Source: Elizabethkingia meningoseptica_A (lineage in GTDB: Bacteria > Bacteroidota > Bacteroidia > Flavobacteriales > Weeksellaceae). Taken from it: a stretch of 64,000 bases of DNA. Shown here piece by piece: positions 31,608 through 41,047 of the stretch (position 1 is its first letter; each line of letters starts with the position of its first letter). Location: contig NZ_JBJDLK010000004.1 of the NCBI RefSeq assembly GCF_045762675.1, positions 1-64,000 of the forward strand. The letters are read 5' to 3'. The translations under genes and the position numbers were made by a program. Below the pieces are notes generated by a model that had not been told where the DNA came from, did not search any database, and saw only the letters and a program-made list of their open reading frames with translations.

Positions 31608-32135
31608 TTAATCTAAGCTGAGTTTTTTTGAAGAAAGTGTACACCACTTTCCATCGTGCCTCAGTAACTGAATATGATCGACGAGGAATGTAGTCGTATA
31701 TTCTTTGTGTTCATAATTCTTCCAGGCTCTTTCAAAATTATCGAAGGTTAAATCTCTGTAACCCACAGTAACATGTGGGTTAAAAGTATGCTTTATAAAG
31801 CTGAACCTTTCTTTTACTTTGGAGTGGAGCAAACCCAGGTGTTCATTCTCTTCCGGTTGTACAAATAATACCGGATTTTTAGGGTTTGGAAAACAACCAA
31901 AGCCATTTAGAGTTAATTTAAACGGCGCTATATGCGTATCTATTTTCTGAAAAGCGGTTATAATATCCTGCTCCATTGTGATCTCTCTTGAAAAAGGAGG
32001 AAACAGTGTAATATGAGCTTCATTCTTCAGTGCTTTGGTGTTATGATAATTCCTTGCCAGATCTTCTTTGAAAAACCTGATGTCCTCAATAACTGATGAC
32101 GGAGGATAAATAGCAATGAAATATAGCTTATTCAT
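31608..32135 (-). CDS. 2'-5' RNA ligase / 2H phosphoesterase family protein
   Basis: 175 aa. The two HxTx motifs of the 2H superfamily are present: H41-I-T43 in EAHITLFPP and H121-V-T123 in NPHVTVGYR, spaced as in LigT/CPDase proteins. Members act on 2',3'-cyclic phosphates or 2'-5' linkages of RNA or nucleotides; the in vivo substrate is not deducible. Its start overlaps the end of the serine hydrolase gene by 8 bp, so they form a two-gene operon. Confidence 0.87.
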   Translation of the reverse strand: MNKLYFIAIYPPSSVIEDIRFFKEDLARNYHNTKALKNEAHITLFPPFSREITMEQDIITAFQKIDTHIAPFKLTLNGFGCFPNPKNPVLFVQPEENEHLGLLHSKVKERFSFIKHTFNPHVTVGYRDLTFDNFERAWKNYEHKEYTTTFLVDHIQLLRHDGKWCTLSSKKLSLD

Positions 32136-33258
32136 GTTCTTTCTCCACGGGTTTTAATAAATCTTGCTGAAGATCCGTTACGACATTCTGAAGATTATCC
32201 GTAATACTTTTTATCTCTTTATGTGGATTGAATACCGCATTCTTTCCTTTGTTCTCATCTGCAATATTGGACAGGATAATTACTGAAGTTTTAGTTCCGG
32301 GATAATAGATATTCAAAGAAGGAGATCCTTTTACATAGCCACTGTGGAAATAGGCTTCCGGTTTTCTCGTATTTAACATGATACCACAGGCGTAGCCCAT
32401 TTTTCCAAATACTGCGTGGTGTCTGATAGCACTTTTTTCTGTAAATTTTTTCAGGGTTTCAGGTTGTAGTACCTTACCACCATATAATTTCTGATTCCAC
32501 AGATGTAAATCATCAATCGTCGATAAGATTCCGCCTGCCGGTGTTCCAATTTCTTTTTCAGCAAGCCTTTTAGGCATATTCTGAACAGATTCCTGCACTT
32601 TATCATTTCCTAAATAAGCACTTGCAAAATTTCCGCTTTTATAAGTCAGCGCCGTTGAAGAATGCTGCATACCCAATTTGGTAAAAAGTTCTGTGACATT
32701 CTGATCATAAGATTTTCCGGAAACTTTCTCTACAATTTTTCCCAAAGCGTTGAACCCGTCATTGGAATAAAAGAAGTCCGTTCCGCTTTTAAACATAAGC
32801 CGGTTTCCCATGATATTCAGTCCGGAAGTATGATTAAGAAGCTGGCCAATGCTTATATTTTCATATTCCTTTAGCCGGAATTCAGGAAGGTACTGTGAAA
32901 CTTTATCAGTAAGCTTTAATTTTCCCTGTTCTTGCTGAAGCAGGACCAAAGCCGCGGTAAATTGTTTACTTACAGAACCGATGGCAAAAATAGTATTGCT
33001 GTCAATTTTTGTTTTATTTCTGAAATTAGAAAACCCGTTATCTTTTCTGTATAATAAAGTGCTATCTTTAAAAATTGCAATACTTCCGTTAAAATGATAT
33101 TTCTTGAAAACTGAATCGACCTGCTGGCTCAGTAATTTTTTTTGAAAGGCCGTAATTGTAGAATCTACAACTATGTTTCGGTCAATGGTTTTTTGCTGTT
33201 CTGTTTTACAGGAAAATAATAGTGCGAAAAGAAAAAGGAATGCTAATTTTTTTATCAT
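32128..33258 (-). CDS. Serine hydrolase lipoprotein (beta-lactamase class C / PBP fold)
   Basis: 376 aa. Lipoprotein signal ending LLFSC (Cys17). Active-site motifs of the beta-lactamase-related family are intact: S95-x-x-K98 in IGSVSKQFTA, Y164-S-N166 in FFYSNDGF, and HSGYVKG (HxG in place of KTG) near residue 305. Such proteins include esterases, D-Ala peptidases and class C-like enzymes; lipid anchoring and single-domain size favour a periplasmic peptidase or esterase. Not evidence of beta-lactam resistance by itself. Confidence 0.87.
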   Translation of the reverse strand: MIKKLAFLFLFALLFSCKTEQQKTIDRNIVVDSTITAFQKKLLSQQVDSVFKKYHFNGSIAIFKDSTLLYRKDNGFSNFRNKTKIDSNTIFAIGSVSKQFTAALVLLQQEQGKLKLTDKVSQYLPEFRLKEYENISIGQLLNHTSGLNIMGNRLMFKSGTDFFYSNDGFNALGKIVEKVSGKSYDQNVTELFTKLGMQHSSTALTYKSGNFASAYLGNDKVQESVQNMPKRLAEKEIGTPAGGILSTIDDLHLWNQKLYGGKVLQPETLKKFTEKSAIRHHAVFGKMGYACGIMLNTRKPEAYFHSGYVKGSPSLNIYYPGTKTSVIILSNIADENKGKNAVFNPHKEIKSITDNLQNVVTDLQQDLLKPVEKEHE

Positions 33259-33318
33259 AAGTGTTGAATTAGCCCTAAAAATAGAGAAAATTTGAGATAT
33301 ATCAGAAGAAGTGTAAGA

Positions 33319-34116
33319 TTATTGATCTTCAACATTGTCTTGCGTGAAGTATAAATAAACAGAATCTAAGTGATTTCGATTTATGACTGCTATCTTTTCA
33401 TCCTTACTGTCAAGTTTAATCCACACCCCTTTTGTTGAATCTGATATTTTTTGAAATTTTCTTTCTGTGACTTTTTCGCCATTTATAAAATATAGATTAT
33501 CAATTATATGGTCAGTTATAATAACACTTCCAATTATAGCATAATTATGATAAGAAATTTTTAAGGGTTTTGAAAGTTGTTCTTTGGAAAAAACAATTTG
33601 TTCTTCGTTCTGAAAAGTAACTGAATCTTTCCTTTGTTTTATTTCATTGTATTGTATTTTTATAAGAGAAAGTTTTTTTATTTCCTTTGTTGGAATATTT
33701 AATGTGAATGCACCTAGTTCATCGGTATATACTCGGAATACTTTATTTAAAGTAATAAAGTTAATCTGTGCATTATGAACTGGAGATTCTGTATAATCTT
33801 TCTTAAGAAATCCCGAAATCGTAGAAATTTCTGATTTTACATTTTCAATATTATTATTTACCGAAGTGATTTTGGGTGAGCAAGAACTTAGGGTTAGTGT
33901 AATAACCAATGATAAAGATTTTAGAATATTTTTCTTAGATAATATTCTTGCACAAATACTTTTGTCTTGTTGAAGAAGGTTGTAGATTTCTAAATCTGTT
34001 TTGTCAGTAAAATCGTGTACCTTTTTTTGACACTTGCAGCAAAACTTATTATTTCCCAAATCTTGCATCTCATCCCAATTGGTGCTACATGGATTCTCAA
34101 TATCGATTTTTTTCAT
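33319..34116 (-). CDS. Membrane protein with N-terminal Cys cluster and regulatory-like C-terminal domain
   Basis: 265 aa. The N-terminus has a zinc-knuckle-like pattern C10-x3-W14-x2-M17, FCCKC (C26, C27, C29) and VHDFTDKT, seen in many flavobacterial proteins. A hydrophobic segment (about 64-80, ending SSCS) would cross the membrane, and a CarboxypepD_reg-like beta domain follows (STISGFLKKDYTESPVHNAQINF, DELGAFTLNIP). So it is a short cytoplasmic metal-binding head, one helix and a periplasmic domain. Function unknown. Confidence 0.68.
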   Translation of the reverse strand: MKKIDIENPCSTNWDEMQDLGNNKFCCKCQKKVHDFTDKTDLEIYNLLQQDKSICARILSKKNILKSLSLVITLTLSSCSPKITSVNNNIENVKSEISTISGFLKKDYTESPVHNAQINFITLNKVFRVYTDELGAFTLNIPTKEIKKLSLIKIQYNEIKQRKDSVTFQNEEQIVFSKEQLSKPLKISYHNYAIIGSVIITDHIIDNLYFINGEKVTERKFQKISDSTKGVWIKLDSKDEKIAVINRNHLDSVYLYFTQDNVEDQ

Positions 34117-34470
34117 ATTTGTAATTCAGGTTATTAAATTTAAGAAAATATAATGGTAATGCAAATATTATGGATGCTTAATAAAAATATTTCGGATAAT
34201 AACTTGAGCATTTAATTAACATCTTTGATTAGCTAATTACAATAGATATAAAAAACCACCTAAAAAGCGATCAACAGATAGACCGCTTAGTGGATATAAT
34301 AAGAGCTACTTTTGTTAGCTGGCGGACAACTGAATGAGATATAGAATTGTTTATAGGAGCAATGACAGAAGTACTTATAAGATTGAAATAAACTAAAAAT
34401 CCCTCACAGAAATTTCTGTGAGGGATTAATATTTTTAACCATTTGGATTGTAATGGTTGTGAAATTACCA
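34117..34470. other. 354-bp region without a protein gene
   Basis: AT-rich, no coding frame that looks real. It contains an exact -7-like box TACTTTTG (34307-34314, plus strand) and, 83 bp further, the perfect palindrome that terminates icmF (34398-34427). A short rightward RNA of about 115 nt between these two is possible but unproven. Confidence 0.5.
34398..34427 (-). terminator. Terminator of icmF
   Basis: Perfect 15+15 palindrome (AATCCCTCACAGAAA and its complement) followed on the minus strand by TTTTT; 44 bp past the icmF stop. Confidence 0.85.
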
Positions 34471-37400
34471 CTACATATTTCTTCTGTATTTACCTCCTAC
34501 CTCGAATAAGGCATTGGTAATTTGTCCAAGAGAGCAATATTTTACAGCATCCATCATCACTTCAAATAAGTTTTGCTGATTGATGGCAGCATGTTGTAAT
34601 TTTTTCAGTGCCTCTTCAGATTTGTTTTCATAGGCATTCTGGAAATTGTGAAGTGCATCAATCTGTTCCTGCTTCTCTTCTTCCGTAGAACGGATTACTT
34701 CGCCGGGTAAAACCGTTGGAGAACCATCCTTACCTAAGAAAGTATTCACTCCTATGATTGGATATTCTCCTGTATGTTTCAGCCATTCATAATGCATGGA
34801 TTCTTCCTGAATTTTAGAACGCTGATACATGGTTTCCATAGCACCAAGAACACCGCCTCTTTCTGTAATTCTGTCAAACTCTGCATAAACAGCCTCTTCT
34901 ACCAAATCGGTGAGCTCTTCAATAATAAATGATCCCTGAAGCGGATTTTCATTTTTGGCAAGACCTAATTCTTTATTAATAATAAGCTGAATAGCCATTG
35001 CTCTTCTTACAGATTCTTCAGTAGGCGTTGTAATCGCTTCATCATATGCATTGGTATGAAGGGAATTGCAGTTGTCGTAAATCGCATAAAGCGCCTGTAA
35101 AGTCGTTCTGATATCATTAAAGTCAATTTCCTGAGCGTGAAGCGAACGTCCGGAAGTCTGGATATGGTATTTCAGCATCTGGCTTCTTTCATCAGCTCCG
35201 TATTTGAATTTCATGGCTTTAGCCCATATTCTTCTTGCAACACGTCCGATCACAGCATATTCAGGGTCGATACCATTCGAGAAGAAGAAAGAAAGGTTTG
35301 GTGCAAAATCATTAATGTCCATGCCTCTGCTCAAATAGTATTCTACATAAGTGAAACCATTTGCCAGTGTAAATGCCAACTGTGAAACTGGGTTGGCTCC
35401 TGCTTCTGCAATATGATAACCGGAAATAGAAACAGAATAAAAGTTTCTTACTTTTTCTTTAATAAAGTATTCCTGAACATCACCCATCAGGCGGAGTGCA
35501 AACTCCGTAGAGAAAATACAGGTATTCTGTGCCTGATCTTCTTTTAAAATATCAGCTTGAACAGTACCGCGAACCGTAGCAATCGTCTGCGCTTTGATTT
35601 TTTCATACACATCATGTGGTACAACTTCATCGCCGGTGATTCCTAATAATTTTAAACCTAAACCGTTATTAGAAGGCGGAAGTTCTCCGTTATACTGAGG
35701 TCTTTTCAGCCCCTTATCATCAAATTTAGCTTTAAGAGCTGCTTCAACCTTAGCTTCAAGTTTGTTCTCAATAATATATTTTTCAACATTCTGATCAATA
35801 GCCGCATTCATGAAAAATGCCAACAGCATTGGTGCTGGTCCGTTAATCGTCATTGAAACAGATGTCAGCGGATTTACAAGGTCAAAACCGGAATATAATT
35901 TTTTAGCATCATCCAGCGTCGCAATAGATACACCGGCATTTCCGATTTTTCCGTAAATATCCGGTGGTAATGCAGGATCCTGACCATATAATGTCACTGA
36001 ATCGAAAGCTGTTGACAAACGTTTTGCGGGCATTTCGGCAGAAACATAATGGAATCTTCTGTTGGTTCTTTCAGGGCCGCCTTCTCCCGCAAACATTCGG
36101 GTAGGATCTTCTCCTGTTCTTTTAAACGGATAAATTCCTGCGGTGTATGGGAAACTGCCCGGGAGGTTTTCCTGGCCTTTCCACTGGATAAGATCACCCC
36201 AGTCATTATATTTGGGTAAAGCAATTTTTGGAATTCTTAAATGGGATAAAGATTCTGTTGAGGTTTCTACCTTTATTTCTTTACCACGTACAAAATACGA
36301 GTAGAATTCAGCATTAAAAGCTTTTTTAGTATCGTCCCAACTATTAAGGAAATCAATATTATCCTGCTGAAGCTCTTTTTCTGCTTTTTGATACTCGTGC
36401 TCTAAAGCATCGCTGGAAATCAGATTTTTTACACCATCTATATGATACATTTTTCTGGCCAGTTCTGCCTGTTTCTCAACTGTTGCATCATAGTGCTTGT
36501 TGTTTTCAACAATTTCTGAGAGGTAACGAACCCTTTTCGGAGGGATAATGGTTACTTCATCTGTTATTTCCTGCTCAACAAAAGTTTTTAAGCCCAAATC
36601 GGGAAATTTCTCATTTACTTTTGAAGCCAGCCTGTTGTATAGCTCGGTAGTGCCATGATCATTAAACTGGGAAGCTTTGGTTGCATAAACCGGCATGTCG
36701 TCCAACGGGCTTTCCCATAGAAGATGATTTCTCTGAAATTGCTTTCTCACCGCCTGTAATGCATCTAGTGCACCACGTTTATCCGATTTATTCAGTGCCA
36801 CAAGGTCCGCATAATCTAACATATCAATTTTTTCCAGCTGTGTAGAAGCTCCGTACTCGGGTGTCATCACATACATAGAAATATCAGCGATATCAGAGAC
36901 TTCAGAACCTGACTGACCTATACCCGAAGTTTCCAGAATAATAATATCCGGATGAGCCAGCTTTAAAACATTTAGTGCAGAATGAATAAAAGGCGAAACG
37001 GAAACATTGTTTTCTCTTGTTGCCATGGAGCGCATATAAACCCTTGGGTCATTAATCGCGTTCATACGGATTCTGTCACCTAACAGCGCGCCTCCTGTTT
37101 TCTTTTTAGAAGGGTCTATAGAGATAATTGCGATCTTTTTATCCGGGTTTGAACGAAGGAATCTTCTTACAAGTTCATCTGTTAAAGAAGATTTACCTGC
37201 ACCACCGGTACCTGTAATACCGATAATCGGAATATTCAGATTTTTTGATTTTTCATCTATAGCTTTTACCAGTTCAGGCTTTTCATCTGAAAAGTTTTCA
37301 ACGGCAGAAATGATTTGCGCAATGCTCACCGGATTTTCAAAACTGATATTATCCAGATCTTTTGCGGTTATATCTTTTCCGGTCGCAAAATCGGATCTGT

Positions 37401-37818
37401 GAACAAGATCGTCTATCATTCCCTGAAGTCCGAGCTCACGGCCGTCATCCGGAGAATAAATTCTGTCGATCCCATAATCCATAAGCTCTTTGATCTCTTC
37501 CGGCAGAATAACGCCACCGCCGCCACCGAAAATTTTAATCTGTGGCGAGTTTTTTTCTCTCAGTAAATCATAAATATATTTGAAATACTCATTGTGACCT
37601 CCCTGATAAGAGGTTAATGCAATTGCATTAGCATCTTCCTGTATGGCTGTATTAACAACTTCTTCTGCAGATTTATCATGACCAAGATGAATAACTTCAC
37701 ATCCTGTTCCCTGAATAACTCTGCGCATAATATTGATGGCGGCATCGTGTCCGTCGAATAGTGCTGCTGCGGTAACAATTCTTACCTTATTAGCAGGTGT
37801 ATATTTTTGTGTATTCAT
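34471..37818 (-). CDS. icmF: Fused isobutyryl-CoA mutase / MeaB-like GTPase
   Basis: 1115 aa from the ATG at 37818; a longer frame to 37920 would run through the -7 box. Three parts are visible. The first is an N-terminal B12-binding domain (about 10-145, D22-G-H24 in FDGHDAA, then IFGGGG). The second is a G3E/MeaB-type GTPase (Walker A GTGGAGKS at 203-210, NKSD further on). The third is the C-terminal acyl-CoA mutase barrel (GIYPFKRTGEDPTRMFAGEGGP, RGTVQADILKEDQAQNT). This order is that of IcmF. Phe in GIYPFKR, where methylmalonyl-CoA mutase has Tyr, favours isobutyryl/butyryl-CoA. Monocistronic. Confidence 0.9.
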   Translation of the reverse strand: MNTQKYTPANKVRIVTAAALFDGHDAAINIMRRVIQGTGCEVIHLGHDKSAEEVVNTAIQEDANAIALTSYQGGHNEYFKYIYDLLREKNSPQIKIFGGGGGVILPEEIKELMDYGIDRIYSPDDGRELGLQGMIDDLVHRSDFATGKDITAKDLDNISFENPVSIAQIISAVENFSDEKPELVKAIDEKSKNLNIPIIGITGTGGAGKSSLTDELVRRFLRSNPDKKIAIISIDPSKKKTGGALLGDRIRMNAINDPRVYMRSMATRENNVSVSPFIHSALNVLKLAHPDIIILETSGIGQSGSEVSDIADISMYVMTPEYGASTQLEKIDMLDYADLVALNKSDKRGALDALQAVRKQFQRNHLLWESPLDDMPVYATKASQFNDHGTTELYNRLASKVNEKFPDLGLKTFVEQEITDEVTIIPPKRVRYLSEIVENNKHYDATVEKQAELARKMYHIDGVKNLISSDALEHEYQKAEKELQQDNIDFLNSWDDTKKAFNAEFYSYFVRGKEIKVETSTESLSHLRIPKIALPKYNDWGDLIQWKGQENLPGSFPYTAGIYPFKRTGEDPTRMFAGEGGPERTNRRFHYVSAEMPAKRLSTAFDSVTLYGQDPALPPDIYGKIGNAGVSIATLDDAKKLYSGFDLVNPLTSVSMTINGPAPMLLAFFMNAAIDQNVEKYIIENKLEAKVEAALKAKFDDKGLKRPQYNGELPPSNNGLGLKLLGITGDEVVPHDVYEKIKAQTIATVRGTVQADILKEDQAQNTCIFSTEFALRLMGDVQEYFIKEKVRNFYSVSISGYHIAEAGANPVSQLAFTLANGFTYVEYYLSRGMDINDFAPNLSFFFSNGIDPEYAVIGRVARRIWAKAMKFKYGADERSQMLKYHIQTSGRSLHAQEIDFNDIRTTLQALYAIYDNCNSLHTNAYDEAITTPTEESVRRAMAIQLIINKELGLAKNENPLQGSFIIEELTDLVEEAVYAEFDRITERGGVLGAMETMYQRSKIQEESMHYEWLKHTGEYPIIGVNTFLGKDGSPTVLPGEVIRSTEEEKQEQIDALHNFQNAYENKSEEALKKLQHAAINQQNLFEVMMDAVKYCSLGQITNALFEVGGKYRRNM

Positions 37819-37838
37819 GTTAGGGTTTAGTATGAATT

Positions 37839-37846
37839 CAAATATA
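37839..37846 (-). promoter_or_regulatory. -7 box of icmF
   Basis: TATATTTG on the minus strand, exact consensus, 20 nt before the ATG at 37818. Confidence 0.55.
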
Positions 37847-37899
37847 ATAAATTGAGGGCATATCTTCTTCAGGATTATATGGTTAACAGAAAGGGCTTG

Positions 37900-37923
37900 A
37901 AAATGGCTGGTTTCAGCCATTTT
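37900..37923. repeat. Terminator-like hairpin in a divergent region
   Basis: Perfect 10-bp arms AAAATGGCTG and CAGCCATTTT with loop GTTT, upstream of both icmF and the MORN-like gene, where no terminator is expected. Confidence 0.55.
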
Positions 37924-38007
37924 TGGCCATAAATCATAGTGTTGTAGATGGCTGTAGATTAAAAATTAATACTTTTATACCCGTAAAATTTAATACTAAA
38001 CACTATA

Positions 38008-39534
38008 ATGATGAATTTTAAAATTCTTTTTATATCTGCTGTAATGGTTGCCTGTTCATTGCTTAATGCTCAGGAACGAATTTATTTTGATGATGACTGG
38101 AAAGTAACAACTAAAGACAGTATGGCTTACTACCGGGAAACAGCTAAACAGGGGAATTTTATCCTTTTAAAAGATTATTATAAAAACGGAGCACTGCAAT
38201 TTGAAGGTATGGTGTCGGATGCCACACCCAATAGTGAAGTTTTTGAAGGGAAAGTAACCTGGTATTTTCCTGATGGCAAACCTGAAAAAATCGCGGAATA
38301 TGTAAAGGGTGTACCCGCGGGAATATCTAAAATGTTTGACGGACAGGGACGTATTGTCGAAGATCTGATCTATAATAAAGAAGGAAGATACGACGGGAAA
38401 TCTTATCTTTATAAAAATACTGATGAAGGTGCAGGGTATAATATGATCACTGAGTATAAGAATTCTGAAGCCTCCTATACTGTTATTTTTGATGATTCTA
38501 TAAAAGGAATAAGAAGTGAGACTATTTATAAGGAAGGTTATGAATCTGAAGTTAAATATTACGACGAAAAAGGAAAATATATAGGAAGTAAAACGTATAA
38601 TACTAAAGAGGGTAAATATGAAGGGACTATTATAGAATACTATTATGCACCTATGAGAATTGCCAGTATAGAAAGATATAACAAAAAAGGTGATCTGTTG
38701 GAATCCAGGAGCTATTATAAGAATGGCAAGCTGAAGCAGGACGTGAAAATATCCGGCAAAAACAGACAGAAGATAACTTATAATGAAGAAGGTAAAGTAA
38801 TAGCAAAACTCGATTTAAAATATAATGAGGGAACTAAAGATGCTGTTGCATATGAAGGTGAAGATTATGAATTTTATGAAGAAGCTGAGACTGTAAGAAA
38901 TGTATCTGTTTATCATAATGGTATTCTTACTTCTGATAAGCTTTATGATGAGGATGGAAAATTAAATACTGAAAATTTTTATAAAGGTGAAGACAAGGTG
39001 GCGGTTAATTACTATAATACTGACGGCTCTTTAAAAGCAAAACTTGAGTTAAAGGATGGTGTTGGTTATAACGGGACTGAAATTGAAAGCGCCGGTGAAA
39101 TAGTGTATAAGGACGGAATTGTTCAGGATATGAAAAGACTTTTCGAAAACGGAAAAGTACAATGGACGAGGCATCTTAATCCTGAGAAAAATATATATGA
39201 ATCCAAAGTATATAATGAAGACGGAGCAGTGCTTTATTCTTATACAAGATCCGTACAGGAGGATTTATTTAACGGAGAAGTATTACAATATGTGAAAGGT
39301 AAAGTAAGTAACAAGGCTGTTATAAAGGATAATAAACTTGTTAGTGGCAAAATCCGATTCGATGAAGATGTACGTAATGTAGAGATCGAAAGAAAAGGAG
39401 AATGGATGATAATCCGACAATATACAAAAGCAGGGAAGCTGTTTTCAGAAGAAAAAATTCTTATTAATGAAAATCCTTACGGAGAATCTTATTATTTTCG
39501 CGAAGAATCTCTTGTCAAGAATTATAACTATTAA
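38008..39534 (+). CDS. Secreted MORN-like repeat protein
   Basis: 508 aa. Signal peptide (MMNFKILFISAVMVACSLLNAQ; start at either of two adjacent ATGs), then many imperfect repeats of the YwqK/MORN-variant type: YYKNGALQFEG, YFPDGKPEKIAEYVKG, YNKKGDLLESRSYYKNGKL, FYKGEDKVAVNYYNTDGSLKAK. These make extended beta-hairpin sheets, usually on the surface or in the periplasm. Some databases label the fold as a toxin-antitoxin YwqK antitoxin, but no toxin is adjacent and I do not endorse that role. A small membrane protein gene follows after 8 bp. Confidence 0.75.
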   Translation: MMNFKILFISAVMVACSLLNAQERIYFDDDWKVTTKDSMAYYRETAKQGNFILLKDYYKNGALQFEGMVSDATPNSEVFEGKVTWYFPDGKPEKIAEYVKGVPAGISKMFDGQGRIVEDLIYNKEGRYDGKSYLYKNTDEGAGYNMITEYKNSEASYTVIFDDSIKGIRSETIYKEGYESEVKYYDEKGKYIGSKTYNTKEGKYEGTIIEYYYAPMRIASIERYNKKGDLLESRSYYKNGKLKQDVKISGKNRQKITYNEEGKVIAKLDLKYNEGTKDAVAYEGEDYEFYEEAETVRNVSVYHNGILTSDKLYDEDGKLNTENFYKGEDKVAVNYYNTDGSLKAKLELKDGVGYNGTEIESAGEIVYKDGIVQDMKRLFENGKVQWTRHLNPEKNIYESKVYNEDGAVLYSYTRSVQEDLFNGEVLQYVKGKVSNKAVIKDNKLVSGKIRFDEDVRNVEIERKGEWMIIRQYTKAGKLFSEEKILINENPYGESYYFREESLVKNYNY

Positions 39535-39542
39535 TAAGAAGC

Positions 39543-39875
39543 ATGAAAAAAGCAATTTTATATCTTTTATTGGGAACTGCAGTTAGTTTTCTGTTCCATT
39601 ATTTTTTATCAGGATTCGGGAAAATTTCTTTAGACCTTTATTATGCTTTTGCTTTTGGATTAGGTTGGGGAATGGCATATTTTTTAGACAGACCCGATTT
39701 TGCACTACCAAAAAAATTAGGATTATCCTTTGTGGGGATAATCCTGTTAGTTATATTGGGAATTGTATTTTTTAATCTGGAAATTGCAATTCCTTCTATC
39801 ATTCGTTTCTCAACAGTTTTTGTTGCGTATTATCTTTTTGCCAGCTTCAGAGCAAGTAAATCATTAAGACGTTAA
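39543..39875 (+). CDS. Small hydrophobic membrane protein
   Basis: 110 aa with four predicted membrane segments: 5-25, 31-48, 60-78 and 84-102. It ends in a basic tail (FRASKSLRR). It starts 8 bp after the MORN-like gene and is probably co-transcribed. Its last four bases overlap the end of the convergent DUF3667 gene. No family recognised. Confidence 0.65.
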   Translation: MKKAILYLLLGTAVSFLFHYFLSGFGKISLDLYYAFAFGLGWGMAYFLDRPDFALPKKLGLSFVGIILLVILGIVFFNLEIAIPSIIRFSTVFVAYYLFASFRASKSLRR

Positions 39876-40996
39876 TGCATCATCAGGAAGCTCACAATTG
39901 CTAGCCCTGCAATCAGAAACAGGAAGGCTACAAAGTTTAGGGTAAATATAAAACAGCCAATAATAAAGCTTATAACACCATGTGACTTATAAACCCTGCG
40001 GTGTGCTATAAAGAAATAAATAAGGCTGTATACAAAAAGTACAAATACAACGAATCCGATTAACGGATTAATAATAGCAACATCTTTTAAATGTTTTGTG
40101 ATTTGTAAAAGAATATGAGCTATCAGGATGCTTACTAATAAGAATGAAAAATAATGCAGGGTAAAAATCCCATGGTCAAAATACCACCATTTTTTCTTAT
40201 TATGAAATACCCACAAGAATAATGCAAAGATTGGAAGGTATATAAATAAAGCCTTCGGTATATTATGAAAAGAAGTTTCCATTAGTTTTACATAGATTTC
40301 ACCCTTTTTAACACCGGCCTCCTTTAGTTCAAAGAATTTATGCGCAAAAGGATCTTGTATAAAGCTCAGGTGGCCTGTCTTGTTCTTGGTTCCTTTGTCA
40401 TATTCTTCTTTTGTTTTGTATCCCAGATAAGAAGAATCATCGGAAATTTTATTTTCGGTATCCATAACACTTGCAATACCTTCCTGAAAATCCTCAACTT
40501 TCATGGAGTCTTTTATATAACTCTTGGCATTATCCAGCTTTTTAACTGTTGCAGAGTCTTTTTGGCTTAGCTTGGCATCGTCAATACCTTTTGCAATGGT
40601 TTGCACAATTTGCTTTTTTACTTCAGTATTTTGTGCGGTTTGATGCTCTTTTTTGTCTCTACCCATGTTAATTTTAAAAGGAGGGAAAAGGGCAAACATA
40701 AAAAATGTAATAAAACTCATAAATATATAGAGCTTTACAGGTGGTACATACAGCTGTCTTTTGCCTTCAAGATAAACAGAGGTTAGTTTACCGGGCTTAA
40801 AAAATAATGTTTTGAGTGTTCCCCAAAACTGACCGTCATAATGTGTAAAATCCTCTATAAAATGAGTGAACAGGTAATAAAAAGGCTGTCGTTTTTCTAT
40901 ATTCTCCTGTCCGCAGTGAGGGCAGAATCTCTCCTCTACCTCATGGTTACAGTTAAGACAGGTTTTGTCTGAACGGAGTTTTCCGTGGTGTCCCAT
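39872..40996 (-). CDS. DUF3667 membrane protein with zinc ribbon
   Basis: 374 aa. N-terminal zinc ribbon C13-x2-C16 and C25-x2-C28 (CLNCNHEVEERFCPHCGQ), then the DUF3667 core (HFIEDFTHYDGQFWGTLKTLFFKPGKLTSVYLEGKRQLYVPPVKLYIF-like), which leads into a first membrane helix. A charged loop of about 130 residues follows, then four more helices. Inner-membrane protein of unknown function. Confidence 0.85.
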   Translation of the reverse strand: MGHHGKLRSDKTCLNCNHEVEERFCPHCGQENIEKRQPFYYLFTHFIEDFTHYDGQFWGTLKTLFFKPGKLTSVYLEGKRQLYVPPVKLYIFMSFITFFMFALFPPFKINMGRDKKEHQTAQNTEVKKQIVQTIAKGIDDAKLSQKDSATVKKLDNAKSYIKDSMKVEDFQEGIASVMDTENKISDDSSYLGYKTKEEYDKGTKNKTGHLSFIQDPFAHKFFELKEAGVKKGEIYVKLMETSFHNIPKALFIYLPIFALFLWVFHNKKKWWYFDHGIFTLHYFSFLLVSILIAHILLQITKHLKDVAIINPLIGFVVFVLFVYSLIYFFIAHRRVYKSHGVISFIIGCFIFTLNFVAFLFLIAGLAIVSFLMMH

Positions 40997-41047
40997 TTTT
41001 GAATAGTTTTCTCCAAAAATAATCAGATTTTGTAAAAAATGAAATAA

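Noticed and set aside
32128..33258. Antibiotic-resistance beta-lactamase
   Set aside because: The SxxK/YxN/HxG set marks a large family of esterases and peptidases. It is a lipoprotein with HxG in place of KTG, and nothing here shows beta-lactam hydrolysis.
34271..34471. 66-codon leftward frame after icmF
   Set aside because: It runs through the icmF terminator palindrome and has no start signal or family pattern.
38008..39534. Toxin-antitoxin antitoxin (YwqK label)
   Set aside because: The protein has a signal peptide and MORN-like repeats and no partner toxin; the label reflects a family name only.
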